DNA of 64,000 nucleotides. It comes from Saccharicrinis sp050589685. GTDB lineage: Bacteria > Bacteroidota > Bacteroidia > Bacteroidales > Marinilabiliaceae. The stretch spans positions 62,001-126,000 of the forward strand of contig NZ_JBNGOS010000010.1 of the NCBI RefSeq assembly GCF_050589685.1, read 5' to 3'. Positions 1 to 10,000 of the stretch are shown in pieces; positions within the stretch are counted from its first letter, which is position 1, and each line of letters starts with the position of its first letter. The notes beneath the pieces are model-generated. The model searched no databases. It had not been told where the DNA came from and was given only the letters and a program-made list of their open reading frames with translations. Position numbers and translations under genes: made by a program.

Positions 1-897
1 TTCGGAACCATACTAGGTACTTGCCTTAATTTTGTGTTGTTGTTTACCGTTAATTATTTACATACCATAAATAAGAAACTGAAAGCAGTAGAACGTAAAT
101 TAATATTACAAAACACGGAGTTGATCATTACTAAAAATAAAGCGGAAGAGAGCGAAAGGTTAAAATCTACGTTTATAGCAAATATTAGCCATGAAATACG
201 TACCCCCTTAAATGCCATTATTGGCTTTTCGCACCTACTGCTGGAACCAGATATTAAAGAAGAAGAAAAACAAGACTTTTTCAAGAATATAGAACAGTCG
301 GGAAACCGTTTAATGCAACAAATAGATGGTTATATTAAAATGTCTGACTTGATGGCGAGTCAGCCCCCCTTAATGGAATCGGAGTTTTCTTTAAGAGATT
401 TAATGCAAGAGCTTTATGCGAGTTTCTGTTTAAAGCTGAAGCATAAAACCGGCGTTGAATTAATGATGCCCATGGAACTGAACGAAGGGGAGGACTGTAT
501 TTTGGCCGATAGAATCCGGCTAACACAGATATTGAGTGTTTTTATAGATAACGCCATTAAATTTACCCAAGAAGGTTATGTGAAAATATCGTATCAGATC
601 AAGGACAATACTGAATTAATGTTTAAGGTGGAGGACACCGGTATAGGGATTTCTCCCCAGTACAAGGATATTATATTCGATTGTTTCCGTCAGGGCGATG
701 ATGATTGTTATTCCAGAAAATACGAAGGAAGCGGTTTAGGCCTGGCCATATCAAAAGCTTCGATCGAACATCTTGGAGGTAAGGTATGGTTTATTTCAAC
801 TCCGGACAAAGGTTCAACGTTTTTCTTTACTATCCCATATAGACCAGTGCCAAAGAAAAAGAATATATTAAAAATAAACGGCCTAAGTACCCATTAA
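1..897 (+). CDS. Sensor histidine kinase, 5'-truncated by window edge
   Basis: The frame is open to base 1, so the N-terminus lies outside the window. The visible part starts with a hydrophobic membrane segment, then a short coiled linker rich in E/K. A HisKA dimerisation domain follows with the H-box FIANISHEIRTPLNAIIGF (phospho-acceptor His). The HATPase_c domain has an N-box DNAIKFT, G1 box DTGIGI and G2 box GSGLGLAI. The protein ends after the ATPase domain with no receiver, so it is a classical kinase rather than a hybrid one. No response-regulator gene is next to it, so its partner is unknown. It should autophosphorylate and transfer phosphate to a regulator elsewhere. A GTG at 34 could be mistaken for the start but sits inside the membrane segment. 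Confidence 0.93.
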   Translation, partial: FGTILGTCLNFVLLFTVNYLHTINKKLKAVERKLILQNTELIITKNKAEESERLKSTFIANISHEIRTPLNAIIGFSHLLLEPDIKEEEKQDFFKNIEQSGNRLMQQIDGYIKMSDLMASQPPLMESEFSLRDLMQELYASFCLKLKHKTGVELMMPMELNEGEDCILADRIRLTQILSVFIDNAIKFTQEGYVKISYQIKDNTELMFKVEDTGIGISPQYKDIIFDCFRQGDDDCYSRKYEGSGLGLAISKASIEHLGGKVWFISTPDKGSTFFFTIPYRPVPKKKNILKINGLSTH

Positions 898-973
898 ATA
901 AATTGGCACATTATTTTATATCCGGCTACTTCATCATTAATAAAAATAAAACCTTTGATAATTACATAATTAC

Positions 974-1004
974 TTGACATCGCATATTATATATCAGATA
1001 TTTG
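974..1004 (+). promoter_or_regulatory. Candidate promoter of the large Cache receptor gene
   Basis: TTGAC at 974-978 lies 20 bp before GATATTTG (997-1004), which differs by one base from the Bacteroidota -7 box TAnnTTTG. The spacing fits the -33/-7 pattern. The ATG is 60 bp downstream. Confidence 0.35.
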
Positions 1005-1063
1005 TATCTGTTACTAGTCTTTACCGAATGGGGAAATTAGTGATTGTACAATAAATTAAAGAT

Positions 1064-4000
1064 ATGGCTAAAGCACCAAGTAAACGGTTTGGTATTTTGT
1101 TAACTACGTCATTGTTTATTATTCTGGCAATGACCCTGTATTATATTTACACGCAAAATGTTAAGGAAACCAAGGTGAAGCGCCAAGCTTTTAAAGTGTT
1201 ATATAGATATGCCAGTGACTTGTCGGAAAAGGAAAAGGCGATACGTGCGCAATATCAAGAGCCTATTATGATTGAGTTATCAGGAATAAACAAAGCTATC
1301 CATGATAAAACCAGGCGTAAAAACAGTATTCGAAATAACATGTTAAAGCTGCAGGTTGAATTTAACAGCGAAGATCTTAAACAGCAACAATTAGCCATCA
1401 AACATCAGATGCAAAGTGTTAGGCAGAAATTTGCACCACTGTCGAACGACTTAAAGGAGTTACTCCGAAGAAAAGAAGAACTGGAAGCCGCTTTTCGCAC
1501 CCATCCGTCCAAACTTATCAATAAAGAAGACTGGTATTTGTTAAAAAGAATTCCTTACCAGGTATGGGAAGAGGATACCTCTGAATTTGTTTATATCAGG
1601 AGTGAACAATTGTTCGGTGACGTCTTTAATATCGATTTATTTGAAAATTTTGTTGTTTTTAATAACGACAGTATCGTTTTTAAAACACTTGAGGCGTTAA
1701 ATGATTTGCAATTGATCATGGACGAAGATAAAGGCCTGGTGCAGGATTCCATTCAGGATAAAGGTTTGAGCGCGTTTACTTTTGCAAAAAAAACACAATA
1801 CGGAGGCCACGGAATTACAAACCCCTCCGAAAACCAGGTAAAAATAAATATTGCTGGCGAAGATTACCAAGCCTTTATTGTTCCGGTACAATCGGTTGGA
1901 ATGAGCCATTTGGTAGGTCTGGTGCCCAACAATAAGTATGCTTCCATGAAAAGGGGGTTCGATAGGGGGGTAATATCCGCTATCACCGTTTTTATTGTGT
2001 TGTTGCTTTTAAGCATTCCGGTGGTTAAGTTAATGGTCATAACCCCTGGTGAGGCTTTTACCATAAAAAGCTTGGTTACATTATTGTTTAGTGTTGCCGG
2101 TATTATGTTCCTGATATTGTTTTTTAGTGTTTATATAAGTAATAAAATATTTATCAGGTCGCATATTAATGCAGATGGTGAGCATTTGCAAAGCCTTTCA
2201 TTATCTATTAAAGATGCTTTTGACAACGAAATCAGTTCCATGCTCAACCAGTTGGATACTTTTACGAATATCCTTTCTGATACCAACCTGTTGCGTAACA
2301 CAAAGTTGAAGAAAGGTGCAAATCTTTTAACGCACGGCGAAAGTTTTAATGCCATTGATGAAATGGTTCAAAGGAAAATAAAGGAACAGGTGGTTCAGAA
2401 AATCGATAGCGGTCCATATCCCACATGGCTTGAGGCTTTTACAGCGTCTACCAAGGATAAAAAGACCGTTTTCGTGGTGGAAAACGGTAAGGAGTGGAAA
2501 GAAAGCCCATGGGGTATAGATATCAGTAAGAGGGACTATATTCAGAATACACGTAGATTTAATAAAAATGGCAAGTATTTTGGTTTTCAATCTATTTTTT
2601 CGCTTAACACCGCCAAACCGCAGGTGGTGGTTTCACAGGAAATAGATACCACAGAATATGCCGTTTGTATTTCGGCCGAGATGCATACGGTGAATGATGT
2701 TGTTTTGCCCTATGGCTATTCCTTCTGCATCATCGATAAAACAGGCAAGGTTTGGTTTCACGAGAACCCAAGAAACAACCTACGCGAGAATTTATTTGAA
2801 GAAACAGATCATTTCCCGCTGCTCGAGGCGGTTGTGAAAAGCAGGCGAAGTAACACCATAAGCTGCGATTATAAGATGAAATCAACATTGATGCGAATTG
2901 ATCCGTTAGACGCAGATATGGGCTTGTTTTTGGTGACAATGTGTGGCGTAAACGATTATTACCAGATATTTCATCAAAGCGGCTACATGATCTTGGGTAG
3001 CGCCTTGTTGATTTTTGCCTTTTGGTTTTTACTCGCCCTGGTATATCGTTGGTATCAAAAAGTCCGCAATAGTTCCAGGTATCGACCTCATAGTCTGTTG
3101 TATTTTTTTCCGGAAAATGATAGTATAAACAGTTATCTGCGATTGATTGTGGTTAACGTTTTGTATTTGGTGATATTTATTGCCATAACCCTGGTGTTTT
3201 ACGAACAAGTTTATGTGAATCATTGGGTACGATTGATTGGGCTTACAGGAGCTGTCCTGCTCATATTGAATATCAGGGAAGTCAGAGAATCCAATAATAA
3301 TTTTAGCTTCTTTTCTTTTGCTAAGTTTTTATTTACCGAAATTGTAGCTTTTTTCTTTATTGAATATTTATTGGGCGGAAACCAGGCATCCAGGTCGATG
3401 GGAATTTCGGTTCTGTTACTGATTGTACTCAATCTTTTCTTTTTTATCGGATTCAGGATTAAGCACTATGGAAAGGTGTCTAAAAAATGGTGTTTCAATA
3501 TTTATTTTGCCTATATCTTCACTCTTGGTATTGCAACTATCTTTTTGCCTTTGTTTACGGTTTATACCGTTGTTTATCATCAAGAAAGTATAATGCACTT
3601 TATGCATCAGCAACGTCACGTTGCGGATAAACTCATCCAACGGGACAATCGGTTTATGGTCAGCCACAAACCTTCGGTAACCAGGGAGTTGGATAAAAAA
3701 GGGAGATACTTTGATATCATTCATGGCCTGGAGCAAAACGATGATCTTGATTCAATTGGAGCACCCGGTAATTTATTGTCGACGCTAAATTATGTAAAAA
3801 TGTTTGGCGATATTCGTTCGGGCTTATACTTTGTTAACAATAAAATTGAGGACAGAGGCAACTTAATTAAACCCAATTATACCAACTCTGCGGATGGACT
3901 TTATACATATGCCATCAATGATAAAACCCTTTTCCTAAAAGTTCGGGCCGGAGGTTATCCCTATTACCAAAAAGCTTTGACCTTGGAGATGGAAAGTTTT

Positions 4001-5197
4001 GGCGTTTTCGACCTGCCAAAAAGGTACTATGGATTTGGAATTGGCTTGCTTCTGGCGTTTCTCTTATATGCCTTTTACTTCCCGAAAATCGGTTACTATT
4101 TGTTTCCACGGTTAAAATATTCCAGGGACTTATTTACCGGAAACCCAGTCGTATTCATTCCTAAACAGGGGGCAAAACGATATATGGTTTGCCTACCTGA
4201 CAAAGAATTGTTCGATCATGTGTTAAAAACAGATAATGCTGAATTGTTTGCGCTGGAAGAGGTTTCGCAACAAAACGATTTTGTTAATTACAACAAAAGC
4301 GGTAAAGATATATATCTGTTTTGTCAGGAAAGGGCTTTTGATAGTTTGAAAGCGCTTGATGCCTTTGTGTTTAGGTTGGAGAAATTAATGAACGATAACC
4401 TTCAGCGAAGCATCACCTTTGTCTGTTTTAAAACACCGGGTGCTTTTATAGAAGGGTTACATGACCGTTTACGTACCGAAGATGACAAACATTTCGCCAA
4501 ACTTGACGCCGTCATTAACCGCCTGCAAAATATTTTGTCCGAATTTGCGGTAAGGTACTCACCAATCTTGTCGCAAGCCCTTCCAAAAGAGCTTCTTCAG
4601 AAATCTTTTGAAGGGCAACTCAACTGGTTAAATAACGAAATGGGAAATAATGCCTACTTGCGCTCTCAGTTCGAAGAGCTCGATACGATTAAGTCCTCTT
4701 TCTCAGTTAATCAAATAGAAGGCGATATCAATGACGACAATGTTTACGTGGTGTATGTTACGTTTAAGAATTATTATCGGAAAATATGGGATAACTGTAC
4801 CCAACAGGAAAAGTCGGTACTGTTTGATATTGCAGAAGATCATATGATTAACCTTAACAAAGAAGGGGTGGTTAATGAACTAATCAACAAAGGTCTTATC
4901 AAAAAGGAAAGATACCTGTCCTTGTTTAACTTGAGCTTTACCCAATTTGTCTTGCACCAACAAAAACAAATAGAGGTTATTAACAGAAGTTTAAGGGAAT
5001 CATATAAGAGTGGTTGGAGTCAGTATAATATGCCGATTAAATTATTGGCAGCGGCCATATTAATTTTTTTATTTATTACACAACAAGAGTTCCTAAACGG
5101 AATACAGTCGATCCTTATTTCGGTAGGTGCTGTATTAACGGTTGCCGCTCGTTTTATTAATAACCCTTTAAAATCAGGGAACAATCCGGTACTTTAA
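1064..5197 (+). CDS. Giant polytopic membrane protein with a Cache-like sensor domain and STAND-associated-type C-terminus
   Basis: I do not recognise a characterised homologue for this 1377-residue protein. A signal anchor (about residues 8-28) is followed by a coiled-coil-rich extracytoplasmic region, two membrane segments (about 302-322 and 336-359), then a second extracytoplasmic domain. That domain has dCache hallmarks: DISKRDYIQNT near 490 and GYSFCIIDKTGKVWFH near 555. Six more membrane spans follow (about 640-837), another periplasmic domain, a span near 990-1012, and a long cytoplasmic part. The last about 140 residues, WDNCTQQEKSVLFDIAEDH onward plus two terminal helices, resemble the winged-helix and membrane tail I associate with some Bacteroidota NTPases. 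No Walker A motif is visible. Role inferred: ligand-sensing receptor. It follows the kinase but has its own candidate promoter. Confidence 0.75.
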   Translation: MAKAPSKRFGILLTTSLFIILAMTLYYIYTQNVKETKVKRQAFKVLYRYASDLSEKEKAIRAQYQEPIMIELSGINKAIHDKTRRKNSIRNNMLKLQVEFNSEDLKQQQLAIKHQMQSVRQKFAPLSNDLKELLRRKEELEAAFRTHPSKLINKEDWYLLKRIPYQVWEEDTSEFVYIRSEQLFGDVFNIDLFENFVVFNNDSIVFKTLEALNDLQLIMDEDKGLVQDSIQDKGLSAFTFAKKTQYGGHGITNPSENQVKINIAGEDYQAFIVPVQSVGMSHLVGLVPNNKYASMKRGFDRGVISAITVFIVLLLLSIPVVKLMVITPGEAFTIKSLVTLLFSVAGIMFLILFFSVYISNKIFIRSHINADGEHLQSLSLSIKDAFDNEISSMLNQLDTFTNILSDTNLLRNTKLKKGANLLTHGESFNAIDEMVQRKIKEQVVQKIDSGPYPTWLEAFTASTKDKKTVFVVENGKEWKESPWGIDISKRDYIQNTRRFNKNGKYFGFQSIFSLNTAKPQVVVSQEIDTTEYAVCISAEMHTVNDVVLPYGYSFCIIDKTGKVWFHENPRNNLRENLFEETDHFPLLEAVVKSRRSNTISCDYKMKSTLMRIDPLDADMGLFLVTMCGVNDYYQIFHQSGYMILGSALLIFAFWFLLALVYRWYQKVRNSSRYRPHSLLYFFPENDSINSYLRLIVVNVLYLVIFIAITLVFYEQVYVNHWVRLIGLTGAVLLILNIREVRESNNNFSFFSFAKFLFTEIVAFFFIEYLLGGNQASRSMGISVLLLIVLNLFFFIGFRIKHYGKVSKKWCFNIYFAYIFTLGIATIFLPLFTVYTVVYHQESIMHFMHQQRHVADKLIQRDNRFMVSHKPSVTRELDKKGRYFDIIHGLEQNDDLDSIGAPGNLLSTLNYVKMFGDIRSGLYFVNNKIEDRGNLIKPNYTNSADGLYTYAINDKTLFLKVRAGGYPYYQKALTLEMESFGVFDLPKRYYGFGIGLLLAFLLYAFYFPKIGYYLFPRLKYSRDLFTGNPVVFIPKQGAKRYMVCLPDKELFDHVLKTDNAELFALEEVSQQNDFVNYNKSGKDIYLFCQERAFDSLKALDAFVFRLEKLMNDNLQRSITFVCFKTPGAFIEGLHDRLRTEDDKHFAKLDAVINRLQNILSEFAVRYSPILSQALPKELLQKSFEGQLNWLNNEMGNNAYLRSQFEELDTIKSSFSVNQIEGDINDDNVYVVYVTFKNYYRKIWDNCTQQEKSVLFDIAEDHMINLNKEGVVNELINKGLIKKERYLSLFNLSFTQFVLHQQKQIEVINRSLRESYKSGWSQYNMPIKLLAAAILIFLFITQQEFLNGIQSILISVGAVLTVAARFINNPLKSGNNPVL

Positions 5198-5250
5198 ACT
5201 GAGAAACATTGGATATGGTTATACTTCTGATTTATTTGGGTTAATTTAAT

Positions 5251-5265
5251 TATTTTTGGCGTTCA
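5251..5265 (+). promoter_or_regulatory. -7 box and conserved downstream bases before the YciB-Nudix gene
   Basis: TATTTTTG (5251-5258) is a perfect TAnnTTTG -7 box and is followed by GCGTTCA. The whole 15-mer recurs with one difference before the ankyrin lipoprotein gene at 57820. The ATG is 15 bp downstream. Confidence 0.55.
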
Positions 5266-5279
5266 ATTAAAAATATTGC

Positions 5280-6359
5280 ATGAACGCTATTGGACTTATC
5301 AAAAAACTATTGCCAGGTTTGGCTCCCCTGATTATATTCGTAATTGCAGATAGTATATGGGGGACAGAAGTTGGTTTACTTATAGCTATCGCTTTTGGGT
5401 TCATAGAAATAACCTACAGCTTATTCCGGAAGCAAAAACCGGATAAATTCATCCTGTTTGATGTGGGGCTTCTGGTGGCAATGGGGGGAGTTTCTTTATT
5501 GTTGGAAAACGATTTGTTCTTTAAACTTAAACCCGGGGTAATCGGTACAATATTGTGTGTATTGCTGGGTATTTCGGCCTATGGCAGGCACAATATCATG
5601 ATGGCGATAAGCGGTCGATATTTAAAGGATATTTCAATAAACCCCTGGCAACAATACGAAATGCTTCAAAGTATCAAAGTTTTGTTCTGGATTTTTACAG
5701 TACATACTATCCTGGTTTTTGTTTCGGCTGTTGCTATGAGCAAGGAGGTGTGGGTTAGTATTAGTGGCCCAGGTTTTTATGTGTTCTTTGGTGGGTATTT
5801 TATTTTTGAGTTATATAAAAAACGCCGGGCGCAAAACAAATATCAAGGGGAGGAATGGCTGCCCATAGTTAACGATGATGGCAAAGTATCGGGTAAAATG
5901 CCCCGTAGTATAGCTCACAAAGGTTCTATGATTTTACATCCCGTGGTGCATTTGCAAGTGCTGAATTCAAAAGGCGAGTTGTACCTTCAAAAGCGGGCAG
6001 ACCATAAATTGGTGCAGCCCGGAAAATGGGATACCGCCGTAGGAGGACATGTTGCGGTCGATGAATCAATCGATATATCACTAAAAAGGGAAGCAATGGA
6101 GGAAATAGCCTTGCAAGAGTTTTCTGCCACGCCTTTTAAACAATACAAGTGGGAGAGCAATATCGAAAAGGAATTGGTTTTTGCTTTTGTTTCGGTTACG
6201 GATTATCCTTTAAAACCTCACCCGTCGGAGGTGAGTGAAGGTAAGTTTTGGACTATGGAGGAGATTAATGCTGGCCTGGGTAAGGGATATTTTACACCCA
6301 ACTTTGAACATGAGTTTGAGTTTTTGAAAGCGTACTTGGCCAACGGAAAGCAACACTAA
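5280..6359 (+). CDS. YciB-like septation membrane domain fused to a Nudix hydrolase
   Basis: The N-terminal half (about residues 1-180) is polytopic. Its layout and wording, for example FFKLKPGVIGTIL after a short LLLEND loop, resemble the inner-membrane septation protein YciB/IspZ. The C-terminal half is a Nudix domain with a near-complete box: GHVAVDESIDISLKREAMEEI has the G, the E after five residues and REAMEE, but the usual Gly near the end is Ala. The flanking sequence (LYLQKRADHKLVQPGKWD) is like the isopentenyl-diphosphate isomerase/YfcD branch of Nudix proteins. The Nudix domain would hydrolyse a nucleoside diphosphate-linked substrate at the cytoplasmic face; the substrate is unknown. 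The start directly follows a strong -7 box. The fusion is unusual, and the YciB assignment is by eye. Confidence 0.8.
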   Translation: MNAIGLIKKLLPGLAPLIIFVIADSIWGTEVGLLIAIAFGFIEITYSLFRKQKPDKFILFDVGLLVAMGGVSLLLENDLFFKLKPGVIGTILCVLLGISAYGRHNIMMAISGRYLKDISINPWQQYEMLQSIKVLFWIFTVHTILVFVSAVAMSKEVWVSISGPGFYVFFGGYFIFELYKKRRAQNKYQGEEWLPIVNDDGKVSGKMPRSIAHKGSMILHPVVHLQVLNSKGELYLQKRADHKLVQPGKWDTAVGGHVAVDESIDISLKREAMEEIALQEFSATPFKQYKWESNIEKELVFAFVSVTDYPLKPHPSEVSEGKFWTMEEINAGLGKGYFTPNFEHEFEFLKAYLANGKQH

Positions 6360-6407
6360 CTTTACACGCAACCCAAGCAATTTATATTCATCATATTAAA
6401 AAAGGTT

Positions 6408-6818
6408 ATGAACAAAGTTATGGTATATTTTATTTGTTTGCTACCACTTATCTTGTCATCATTAAGTTGTGTAAATACAGATGAGTTTAACTTGCCCTAT
6501 GAAGTAGTGATAAAAAATGGACAGGTGCATCACAATCAGGTTAATAACTTCCGTTTACAGATGATTAAGGTGGTCAGTGATTCCAGATGTCCTACTGGGG
6601 TAGAATGCGTTTGGGAAGGCGATGCTGCCATTTTGTTTGATTTGGAAATAAAGGACCACCAAAATTTTATTTTACACACGCATGCAGGTTTTCAAACAGA
6701 TACAATAATAGATACCATTAAGTTTGTATTGCTAGAGTGCAATCCTGCTCCTGTATATGGTGAAGACATTAAGCCTGAAGACTACGCTGTTAAATTACGA
6801 ATTGAAGAGGTCAATTAA
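6408..6818 (+). CDS. Small predicted lipoprotein with SRCPTGVECVWEG motif
   Basis: A hydrophobic N-terminus ends at SSLSC, a relaxed lipobox, giving a lipoprotein of about 115 mature residues. The motif DSRCPTGVECVWEGDA, with two further Cys, is a signature of a family of small secreted Bacteroidota proteins seen in many genomes and without known function. The two motif Cys could form a disulfide. It lies 48 bp after the Nudix gene on the same strand and may be co-transcribed. No enzyme motif is seen. Confidence 0.75.
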   Translation: MNKVMVYFICLLPLILSSLSCVNTDEFNLPYEVVIKNGQVHHNQVNNFRLQMIKVVSDSRCPTGVECVWEGDAAILFDLEIKDHQNFILHTHAGFQTDTIIDTIKFVLLECNPAPVYGEDIKPEDYAVKLRIEEVN

Positions 6819-6955
6819 AATCCAGCTAGTATGAACCACCATTTATCCTAATGAACCTATTCATTTGTAAAGACGTGGCCATGGTTTGATTCCCCGGGTG
6901 AATATTTAACCCGCAATATGCATTAGAAATTCTATTACACATTGAAATTACTTTA

Positions 6956-7051
6956 AAACAAGGCACTTCGTTGCATCACTTCAACTCACCAGAACGATGC
7001 TCCCGAAAGTAATCGGGACAAGTGATGCCTTGTTTCAGTAATGCCTTGTTT
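6956..7051. repeat. Intergenic inverted and direct repeats
   Basis: AAACAAGGCA (6956-6965) and GCATCACTT (6973-6981) together match the reverse complement of AAGTGATGCCTTGTTT (7020-7035), with about 7-10 extra bases in the left arm. Inside lies the small dyad CCCGA/TCGGG (around 7002-7017). ATGCCTTGTTT is then repeated directly at 7025-7035 and 7041-7051. The array sits between the ends of two convergent genes and could act as a terminator or be a REP-like element. Confidence 0.5.
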
Positions 7052-7099
7052 TATTGTATTTGCAATGCTCAGGACGAACCCCCAATACATAATCCGGGT

Positions 7100-10000
7100 T
7101 TAAAATAAACTTCCCTGAATAGCTTCAGTTGAAACAGGAACAATCTTGTCCAGCGAAACATACCAAATAAATCCTTTGACATTAGGATGCCCCATCTTTT
7201 TTACATGCCGGATATATTGCGAAACCTGCTTTTCGTATTTTGGCTCCTCAATATCACCAAACTTATAGTCGATGATATGAACTTCATTGTTTAAAAACAC
7301 AACCCGATCGGGGCGATAGGTACCATTTTTTGTTAAAATGGCATTTTCGGCCTTGGCTCGGTGTTCCGGGTTAAACCATTCTTTCGTGTCGGGTTTTGAA
7401 ACTAATTCAGCTATTTGTTCTTTTAGTATTTCCTTATCCGATTTAGATATTTTGCCTTCAAAAATCATTCTGGTCAAGGCAATGTCAATATCATCAATGG
7501 TCTGAATAAACTCAAAGGCCTCGTGCATTACCTTTCCGTAATTAACCTTGCTTTGCCCGCCATCGCTCGAAAAATAGCCGTCACTATCTGTTTTAATGGC
7601 TATGTTTTCATCGCTCAACAGCTTATTGGAAAAAGGTTTAAGCGTTTCACTGAGGATTTCTTGTTCCTTTTTATCGTTTAATACTTGTTCCGGAATTTTG
7701 CCATAACTAAACAATCCATTTTCTCCATCCCAAGAACCGGCCAGATCTATGTAGCCATTTTTTTCTGTCATTTGATGATGGTTAATGGCGTAATACATTA
7801 AATCTGATACACTCTTAAGCTCACCTTTGCTGTTTTTCGACGGTGTGTTGCCAAAAGTCACCAAAACCTCGCAACAGCGCGTTAGGGCTACATACAGTAA
7901 ATTCAAGCTATCGACATATTGGTATAAACGTTCCTGAAAATATTCTTCTTTAAAAATGGTATTCCGTAACTGGGATGTATAGGTAACAGGCAATAATTTT
8001 ATCTGATCGAATGGTGCCTTATTGGGCCTGCACCAAATAATATTACTTTTAATTTCGGAATCCAGTTTCCAATTGCAGTAAGGTACAATTACCACCTTAA
8101 ATTCCAAGCCTTTGGACTTGTGTATGGTCATTATTTTAATGGCATCCTGGTCGTCGGGTACGGCAACTGCCTCACGAATGCCCTTATCGTCCCACCAATC
8201 GATAAAAGCGGTTAAATCAGGGTAGTGATCTTTGATAAATTGGTTGGTGCAATTAATCAACGCCTGAATAAAAACGCCTTGTTTTTCTTTTATCTCCCCT
8301 GGTAATTTATGAGCCAACAGTTCAACCAGTTCAAGTAAAGGTTTCTGACGTTGTGTCAACAGCTCGTTAATCCAATCAAATTCTTTTTTTGCAAACCCGA
8401 TTTCCTCATCAAAATCAAAGTGCTTACCCACTTCAACAGTACCCGTTTTTTCCTTTCTCTCTAATATCGCACGGCTTAATACCATTTCGGCTTTGAGGAT
8501 CAGATTATTGGGGTTTTGCAGGAACTTTATTTGAGCCATCATAAAGTTTACAGCCGAAGATCCCGACAGAAACAACGATTCGTTGGAGATAACAGGTATG
8601 ACCCTACCTTCTTCGGAATAAGCACCTGAGAGCAAAGCATTGGCAACGGTTTCCCCTTCACCTTTCTTCCTTACCAGGATACAAAAATCACTATATTGAT
8701 AACCTTTCTCCACCAATGTTTCGATGTTTTCCACCATTTCTGCGAGCATTCGCTCATCGTAACTCAGCTCTTTGTCAGGAGCTAAAAATTTCGATTTAAT
8801 ATGTCCTTGGTCGGGTTCTTGTTTCTCGGGCAGTTCCTGAAATGCATCGGCATATGCCCGGGAAATCTTAGAGCCAAATTCCGATATCGTTTCTTCATCT
8901 TTTATAAAATCGGAAAACAATCGGTTAAAATCGTTTTGGATGTATCCGGCACCCGATACAAACAGAGCGTTATTAAACCCAACGATATTAGAAAGACTTC
9001 GCCAGTTTTTGTTGAGGGTAAGCCCCTCACTGCCATGTTGTTTAAAATCGTGCTCAACTTTGCCGGCCAACAGGTTCCAGTCCGAGTTACGCCATCGGTA
9101 AATCGACTGTTTTACATCGCCAACAATTAAACTGGTTTCACCGCTTGACAGCGAGTTGTCGACAAGAGGTTTGAAGTTAAGCCATTGCAGTTTTGAGGTA
9201 TCCTGAAACTCATCGATCATAAAATTTTGGAAGCGCGTGCCGATCTTTTCGTATATAAAAGGCGTATCGTTTTGGTCAATAATCTTGTTTAAAAAGTGCG
9301 ACGAGTCTGCAATCAAAAACATGTTTTCGTCGCGACATATAGCCTGGACTTCATTGGAGATGTCTGCAATAATACCCAGTGCAAAATAATTCTGGCTGAT
9401 CACCTTTGCCGTGACGTAGTTTTCATATTCCCGTTCCATCAAATCAACGGCTTTTTTTACCAGCATGTTGAGTAAGGGATATAATTCCGATATCTGCTGA
9501 TTAACAGCAGGGGGATTATCCTTGCGCCCCCATTTTTCCGGTTCATCAATAATTTTAAGTAGGGTAGACCCCGGTTCCAGTTTATCCAGGATTTTAAGTT
9601 TTTCGAAATATTTAACGGGAGTACGGCTTTTGCCTGTAAACAGGTCGTAATTTAACCCACTTCTCTTTATCGCCGTGCTTCCTTCTTCGCCAAGGGTTTT
9701 TATTTTTGATTCAAAACCGTTTATGATTGCCTGAATTCGGTTCAGGTAATCTTGCATCTGTTCCTTGTTGCTGATAACGTTGAAAATATCACGGCTCTCT
9801 AACTGAAAAAGTTCATTGAAAATTTCGGAACCCAGTTTATGTAAATCGTTACCTAAGTTCCAGCTCTTACCTTGGTTTAGCTTTTGTTCGGCGAATTGTA
9901 CTAACCAATCCTTCAGATGAGAATTTTCAGGCAGATCCACTTTCATTAGCAGGTGGTCAACGGCTTTTTGAAGAATTTTGGGCGTGTTTAATTCTATTTT

